A stretch of DNA of 64,000 nt from Photorhabdus namnaonensis (lineage in GTDB: Bacteria; Pseudomonadota; Gammaproteobacteria; Enterobacterales; Enterobacteriaceae), in contig NZ_LOIC01000099.1 of assembly GCF_001684335.1 (NCBI RefSeq), forward strand, positions 1-64,000. Direction: 5' to 3'. The position numbers and the translations under genes are program-made. The stretch's first letter is position 1. The number at the start of each line of letters is the position of its first letter. Shown here one piece after another: positions 57,325 through 64,000 of this stretch. The notes beneath the pieces are model-generated. The model ran no database searches. It worked only from the letters and a program-made list of their open reading frames with translations, and was not told where the DNA came from.

Positions 57325-57882
57325 ATGGAATTAACACGCTGCCATTGGGTTACCTCTGACCCGGAATATTTGGCTTACCATGACAATGAATGGGGAAAAC
57401 CTCAAAAAGATAGCCAGAAGTTGTTTGAAATGATCTGTCTGGAAGGGCAGCAATCCGGGCTGTCATGGCTAACTATTCTGAAAAAACGTGAAGGTTATCG
57501 TAAATGCTTTCACCAATTTGATCCGGTAAAAATTGCTGTCATGAATGAAAACGATGTAAAACGGCTGATGCTTGATACCTCGATTGTCCGTAACCGCACC
57601 AAAATTAACGCGATTATCAGCAATGCGCGAGCCTATCTTAAGATGCGGCAACAAGGGGAAGAATTCAGTCCTTTTATCTGGCGTTTCGTTGATAATAAAC
57701 CCATTATTAATCAGTGGGAAACTGCCATAGAGGTACCGGTAAAAACAGAGATTTCAGACGCATTATCACAAGCGCTTAAAAAAAGAGGTTTTAAATTTAT
57801 CGGCAGTACCACTTGTTATGCATTTATGCAGGCTACCGGTTTAGTCAATGATCATATAACAGACTGTTTATGTAGAAAATAA
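57325..57882 (+). CDS. tag: DNA-3-methyladenine glycosylase I
   Basis: 185 residues from the ATG at 57325. The zinc ligands of the family are present: Cys6 and His19 (RCHWVTSDPEYLAYHDNEWG) and the C-terminal His and Cys in NDHITDCLC. The HhH-like core includes SIVRNRTKINAIISNA. It removes 3-methyladenine in base-excision repair. Confidence 0.95.
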   Translation: MELTRCHWVTSDPEYLAYHDNEWGKPQKDSQKLFEMICLEGQQSGLSWLTILKKREGYRKCFHQFDPVKIAVMNENDVKRLMLDTSIVRNRTKINAIISNARAYLKMRQQGEEFSPFIWRFVDNKPIINQWETAIEVPVKTEISDALSQALKKRGFKFIGSTTCYAFMQATGLVNDHITDCLCRK

Positions 57883-58083
57883 ATTTAGTGGGTTACAACA
57901 ATCCCTAAGATTAATATGGATAATTAAAGTTGGATGTTAACAAAACATTTGCGCTTTATTTGAAATGCTAAATTAAATATTAAATAACCAATAGTCATAA
58001 TTTTCCAGATTGCACGCCGATAGTACGCGGAGTATGGTGTTATATCTCCTAATCCAAACAACACACTGACAACGAACGTGGCT

Positions 58084-59337
58084 ATGATTTTTTCTCAATT
58101 CGGTAACAAATTCACACAAGACGCGGGCATAACCCGCCTGATGAATGACCTTAATCAAGGGTTGAGGACGCCCGGCGCAATTATGCTAGGCGGCGGCAAC
58201 CCGGCGCACATTCCAGAAATGGATGACTATTTTCAGCAACTACTGACAGAGATGGTCGCCAACGGCCAGCTCACTGACACGCTATGCAACTATGATGGAC
58301 CTCAAGGAAAGGATACGTTGATTCAAGCATTGGCAGAGATGTTGCGCGAAAAATTGGGTTGGGAGATTGGTACACAAAATATTGCCCTGACCAATGGCAG
58401 CCAAAGTGCATTCTTCTATCTATTTAACTTGCTGGCTGGACGCGGAGAAGATGGCTCTGTCCGCAAGGTACTGTTTCCACTAGCACCGGAATATATTGGC
58501 TATTCTGACTCAGGGCTGGACGAAGGCTTATTTGTTGCCAATAAACCCAATATTGAGTTATTGCCAGAAGGCCAATTCAAATATCATGTTGATTTTGACC
58601 ATCTCAATATTACCGAAGATATTGGTCTGATCTGTGTTTCTCGCCCGACCAACCCAACGGGTAACGTCATCACTGATGAAGAGTTACAACGGCTAGATTG
58701 TCTGGCTCAACAACACCAGATTCCATTACTCATTGATAATGCTTATGGCGTGCCATTCCCAGGTATTATTTTTAGCGAAGCTACACCATTGTGGAATCCC
58801 AATATTATTCTGTGCATGAGTTTATCCAAATTAGGGTTGCCGGGTTCACGCTGCGGAATCATTATCGCTAACGAGAAAATCATCAATGCCGTCAGTAACA
58901 TGAATGGTATTATCAGCCTCGCGCCGGGCGGTGTCGGCCCCGCGATGGCGTTGGAAATGATCCGGCGCAATGACTTGCTTCGTTTGTCACAGGAAGTTAT
59001 CCGCCCGTTTTATCAACAACGGGTTCAAGACGTGATTCAGATTATCCGTCGTTATCTGCCGGCAGAACTTTGCCTTATCCATAAACCAGAAGGCGCCATT
59101 TTTCTGTGGTTGTGGTTTAAAAATCTGCCGATAACCACAGAAATGCTTTATCAAAGACTGAAAAAACGGGGTGTGTTAATGGTTCCAGGTCACTATTTCT
59201 TCCCCGGACTGGAACAAGACTGGCCGCATACTCACGAATGCATGCGTATGAATTATGTTCCTGACCCGGAAAGGATTGCCAAAGGGATTGCGATTCTGGC
59301 AGAAGAAATTAAATTAGCCCATCAGCAAGCCGCCTGA
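58084..59337 (+). CDS. avtA: Valine-pyruvate aminotransferase
   Basis: 417 residues from ATG 58084 (MIFSQFGNKFTQDAGIT), the same length as E. coli AvtA; a GTG two codons upstream is possible. PLP fold-type I: SLSKLGLPGSRCG carries the Schiff-base Lys; SRPTNPTGNV is conserved. It transfers amino groups between valine/alanine and their keto acids. Confidence 0.96.
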   Translation: MIFSQFGNKFTQDAGITRLMNDLNQGLRTPGAIMLGGGNPAHIPEMDDYFQQLLTEMVANGQLTDTLCNYDGPQGKDTLIQALAEMLREKLGWEIGTQNIALTNGSQSAFFYLFNLLAGRGEDGSVRKVLFPLAPEYIGYSDSGLDEGLFVANKPNIELLPEGQFKYHVDFDHLNITEDIGLICVSRPTNPTGNVITDEELQRLDCLAQQHQIPLLIDNAYGVPFPGIIFSEATPLWNPNIILCMSLSKLGLPGSRCGIIIANEKIINAVSNMNGIISLAPGGVGPAMALEMIRRNDLLRLSQEVIRPFYQQRVQDVIQIIRRYLPAELCLIHKPEGAIFLWLWFKNLPITTEMLYQRLKKRGVLMVPGHYFFPGLEQDWPHTHECMRMNYVPDPERIAKGIAILAEEIKLAHQQAA

Positions 59338-59386
59338 AATCACAAGCCATTTGAAATTACAAACCATTTGAAATGAATAGTAAAAA

Positions 59387-59412
59387 AGCTCCTGCTCGGA
59401 AATGCAGGAGCT
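59387..59412 (+). terminator. Hairpin after avtA
   Basis: AGCTCCTGC pairs perfectly with GCAGGAGCT (8-nt loop). It lacks a strong T-run but sits 50 bp after the stop. Confidence 0.65.
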
Positions 59413-59967
59413 AAATGATAACGAGGACTTTACATAATTATTCTCAGAATTTATAGAATGCTTTATGCATAAGGCGAGAAAGAAACAACTCCTTGTTTGC
59501 CACCCCTCCTTAAGCAGCCTCTATTCAATCAGAAATTTCTAAATCCAATGCCCTGAATAGGCGGGTTTTTGTGCGTTTACTGGCAGTCAAAGTAAAAACG
59601 TACTTCTATACCCGTTATCTTTCAAGTTGCCTCTTTGTTGGCGACACTCACTCGCCATCGCGATACATCTTGAAATCCATAGGATATATACTTAAGAAAT
59701 ATTTAAATTTAAGACTATTTAGATCATTATGATGACTTACATTATTTTTTATTAATTAAAGAACAGAAAAAAATCCTGTTACATAAAAAATTCACGACTT
59801 TTTGATCTCGGTGCTATGGTCAACATTGCGTGACGTGATTATAGTGATTGATGCCAAAGCCCTTCGTTAAGGGATTTGGAGAAATTTGGGGAAATAAAGA
59901 TCACCCAATAAACTCACGCAAGGGCGAACTATTTCAGCGGCTTACCCAGACGAGATCGATAGAACCG
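59413..59967. other. Intergenic region with ERIC-type relic
   Basis: No gene seen apart from a frame extending yidQ upstream without support. It contains the deleted ERIC at 59607-59688. Confidence 0.5.
59607..59688 (-). repeat. Internally deleted ERIC-type element
   Basis: Has both ERIC ends on the minus strand (TATACCCGTTATCTTTCAAGTTG and CGCGATACATCTTGAAATCC...GATATA), but the central GTGAATCCCC...GGGGTGAGCG hairpin is missing, leaving ~82 bp instead of 127. Confidence 0.8.
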
Positions 59968-60288
59968 ATGAAGAGTAATAAACTAATTCTATTTTGCGTC
60001 ACATTAGGATGGCTGTTAATCAGCGGCTGTACCAGCATCATGACACATTCAGGACCTAGCCGCGGTTATTATCCCGGCGCTAAAACTGACATTGAAATGT
60101 TAAAAGACCAAGATACAGGCTGGGTAATGAAACCACTACTCGCGATTGATCTACCCTTTTCCGCGCTATTAGATACTCTGTTATTACCTTATGACTATAT
60201 AAAATCTGACGAAGATCAATCAGCCAGTTCACCAAAAGAGCGAATTGAAAAAATAGAAAAAGCACAACATCAAACCAAAAACAATTAA
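59968..60288 (+). CDS. yidQ: YidQ/YceK-family small lipoprotein
   Basis: 106 residues from the ATG at 59968. Signal peptide with lipobox LISGC, so the mature protein starts at Cys. The DUF1375 pattern (YYPGAKTDIEML, LLAIDLPFSALLDTLLLPYD) matches E. coli YidQ/YceK. Upstream in-frame codons from 59848 would bury the signal peptide and are rejected. It is convergent with yidR, as these are neighbours in E. coli. Function unknown. Confidence 0.88.
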   Translation: MKSNKLILFCVTLGWLLISGCTSIMTHSGPSRGYYPGAKTDIEMLKDQDTGWVMKPLLAIDLPFSALLDTLLLPYDYIKSDEDQSASSPKERIEKIEKAQHQTKNN

Positions 60289-60350
60289 TTGATAATCCGT
60301 TCCGGTTTATTTATTGCCACCAGCAGCAAGTGAACTGGCGGCAAATATAT

Positions 60351-61640
60351 TTATTTCAGTCCTGTTTCCACCAGGAAAATTTGCATATAGCTATCAACTT
60401 CACGCATAAAGGCCACATGATGGCTATTTGGTGAAATCACAACCGCATCCGCGGCAGGCGCTTTTTTTGTACGCTTTGTCAAACGTCGCATTTGACCATT
60501 GTTTACATCACACAGCATCACGCTGTTATCACAAATAAAAGCAACATATTGACCGCTTCGATCCCAACTGAAAGCAGATTGAATACCATAATGACTCTGA
60601 GTTATCTGACGCGGTTCGCCGCCATTTGGCGATATTGTCCACAGTTGCACAATGCCATTATCATCTTTCATCAGAAAGCCAATCCGCTCACCATCCGGTG
60701 AAGCCCGCAACCAGTGGCGTGGATTATTCGCTACCCCCGGCCAACGCCTATGATTGGTCAATGTCAGACGACGCTGCATGATATTAGCAGGCGGTGCGGG
60801 TAACGTCGTTTCCGTACCTTGCAGTGGTTTTCCCCCTGCTACGGCATAATCAACATCCCGTTCTGGTAAATCAACGATATAAACTTCCGGTACTTTTTCC
60901 CCTGTTGCAGAAATAGTATCGCCAATAAATGCCAACGCCCAACGCTGCCAATCACCATCCGCTTTACGATACCCAGCCTGGCCGACCCAACACTCTTCAT
61001 AGGCACGGTTAATCTCATCACTACCCGGCTCCGGCTGAAAAGTGGTATGACTGACTACAACGGAGAAATAGCGACCATCATGTTCACGGGGATGTCGCTT
61101 AGGCGGCTCAACTGATTTGAGAGGCACAGCCACGGCGATATTGCGCAAATCCAGCGCGGGATCAAGTTCATGCATAACATGGTCGTTATAAGTAAAACTC
61201 AGACGGCTACCATCCGGGCTGAATACATGAACGTGGCTGCCTCCGCGCAGCGCTCCCGGCGTATAAGGAGCAGTAACATCCATCGCATCCAGAGTGACCG
61301 CTTTTCCCGGTAAATCTTCGCTGACAATCACCCCTCGTCGGTGATGAAAATCGTAATGCCATTGCTCATCTGGGAATTCTGGCCCATGAATAAACGCATA
61401 ACGGACAGGTTCCGTTGGGCTGACTGTCACCACGCCAACATGAGCCCCCTCTTTAGCCTGATAGATAATTTCTGTTTTGCCACTGTGTACATGAATTTTT
61501 TCTATCGTTAAACCGGTAAAAGAAGCGCCATGAGGACGAACATCATAAGCTAACCACTGGCTGTCTGGCGTCCAGACATTAATATTGGTAAGCTGGTGGC
61601 TACGATTATCAAACGTGATTTGCCGTTCCTGAAAGGCCAT
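60351..61640 (-). CDS. yidR: YidR-type beta-propeller protein (DUF3748)
   Basis: 429 residues, no signal peptide. Repeated propeller blades are seen: TPDSQWLAYDVRP, SPDGSRLSFTYND, SPDGERIGFLMKDD, and SWDRSGQYVAFICD. It is similar in layout to E. coli YidR and more distantly to oligogalacturonide-lyase/TolB-like propellers. Biochemical role unknown. Confidence 0.88.
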   Translation of the reverse strand: MAFQERQITFDNRSHQLTNINVWTPDSQWLAYDVRPHGASFTGLTIEKIHVHSGKTEIIYQAKEGAHVGVVTVSPTEPVRYAFIHGPEFPDEQWHYDFHHRRGVIVSEDLPGKAVTLDAMDVTAPYTPGALRGGSHVHVFSPDGSRLSFTYNDHVMHELDPALDLRNIAVAVPLKSVEPPKRHPREHDGRYFSVVVSHTTFQPEPGSDEINRAYEECWVGQAGYRKADGDWQRWALAFIGDTISATGEKVPEVYIVDLPERDVDYAVAGGKPLQGTETTLPAPPANIMQRRLTLTNHRRWPGVANNPRHWLRASPDGERIGFLMKDDNGIVQLWTISPNGGEPRQITQSHYGIQSAFSWDRSGQYVAFICDNSVMLCDVNNGQMRRLTKRTKKAPAADAVVISPNSHHVAFMREVDSYMQIFLVETGLK

Positions 61641-61774
61641 TTTATTATCCTTACATCAGGTTTTTTCGGATAAATAATATTAATCCGAAATAGATGGAAC
61701 TAAAAAATTTCAGTCGAGACTTTACCACTTCGACATTACTCTTACCTTTTTACGTTATGCACATCGAATAACCT

Positions 61775-64000
<2,226 letters not shown>

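Noticed and set aside
59848..59967. Longer start for the yidQ-type lipoprotein
   Set aside because: The extra 40 residues would precede the signal peptide and lipobox, and include a poorly conserved, charged stretch.

Overview
The window looks like a chromosomal segment of a Photorhabdus species (entomopathogenic Morganellaceae). Housekeeping blocks match enterobacterial gene orders (yhjD-yhjJ-yhjK, dppABCDF, glyQS, tag, avtA, yidQ/yidR, yicG, ligB). The accessory DNA between them is typical of Photorhabdus: a T6SS VgrG/Rhs island, a PixA/AidA-type inclusion protein, a LuxR solo, a two-partner-secretion hemolysin pair, and a cyclodipeptide synthase with a P450. The organism call is an inference from gene content; no 16S rRNA is present.

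Left part (1-11.8 kb): a T6SS effector island. It holds an evolved VgrG with a GH24 lysozyme tip and a periplasmic immunity candidate, an Eag chaperone, and a PAAR-Rhs effector. The PAAR and Rhs halves are in different frames, separated at an A7 tract. The Rhs tip looks like an ADP-ribosyltransferase and is followed by its immunity gene. Downstream lie displaced toxin-tip/immunity cassettes, one of them tandemly duplicated and decayed, then a tssA tail and a serine-recombinase remnant. The VgrG and Rhs cores are GC-rich and the tips AT-rich.

11.9-31.6 kb: an aerolysin-like protein candidate with a small partner; a malX'-'malY deletion chimera; an SdiA-like LuxR solo; a PixA/AidA protein; a TpsB/TpsA hemolysin-type pair; several broken genes, one carrying a 127-bp ERIC element; then yhjD, a tautomerase, yhjJ and a yhjK/pdeK reduced to its sensor half; and an AraC regulator.

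31.6-36.9 kb: an apparent biosynthetic operon on the minus strand. It runs 2OG-Fe(II) oxygenase, XYP-type cyclodipeptide synthase (CDPS), DHA2 exporter, OPT-family transporter. 37.2-43.0 kb: a complete dppABCDF dipeptide importer with a GcvB-like target in the dppA leader.

43.6-49.2 kb: a four-gene cluster (cysteine-synthase-like PLP enzyme, phosphoribosyltransferase, EamA exporter, ATP-grasp ligase) that looks like an uncharacterised amino-acid- or nucleotide-derived metabolite pathway. A second, partly deleted copy lies upstream. 49.7-51.9 kb: an NYH-type CDPS and a CypX-like P450, the gene pair expected for pulcherriminic-acid-type chemistry. 52.1-53.8 kb: a PadR regulator with a vicinal Cys pair and an ArsM-like methyltransferase. 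The right end is conserved core (tRNA-Pro, glyS, glyQ, tag, avtA, yidQ, yidR, yicG, ligB), with ligB cut by the window edge.

The best candidates for undescribed biology are the XYP-CDPS/2OG-oxygenase operon and the PLP-PRT-EamA-ATP-grasp cluster.
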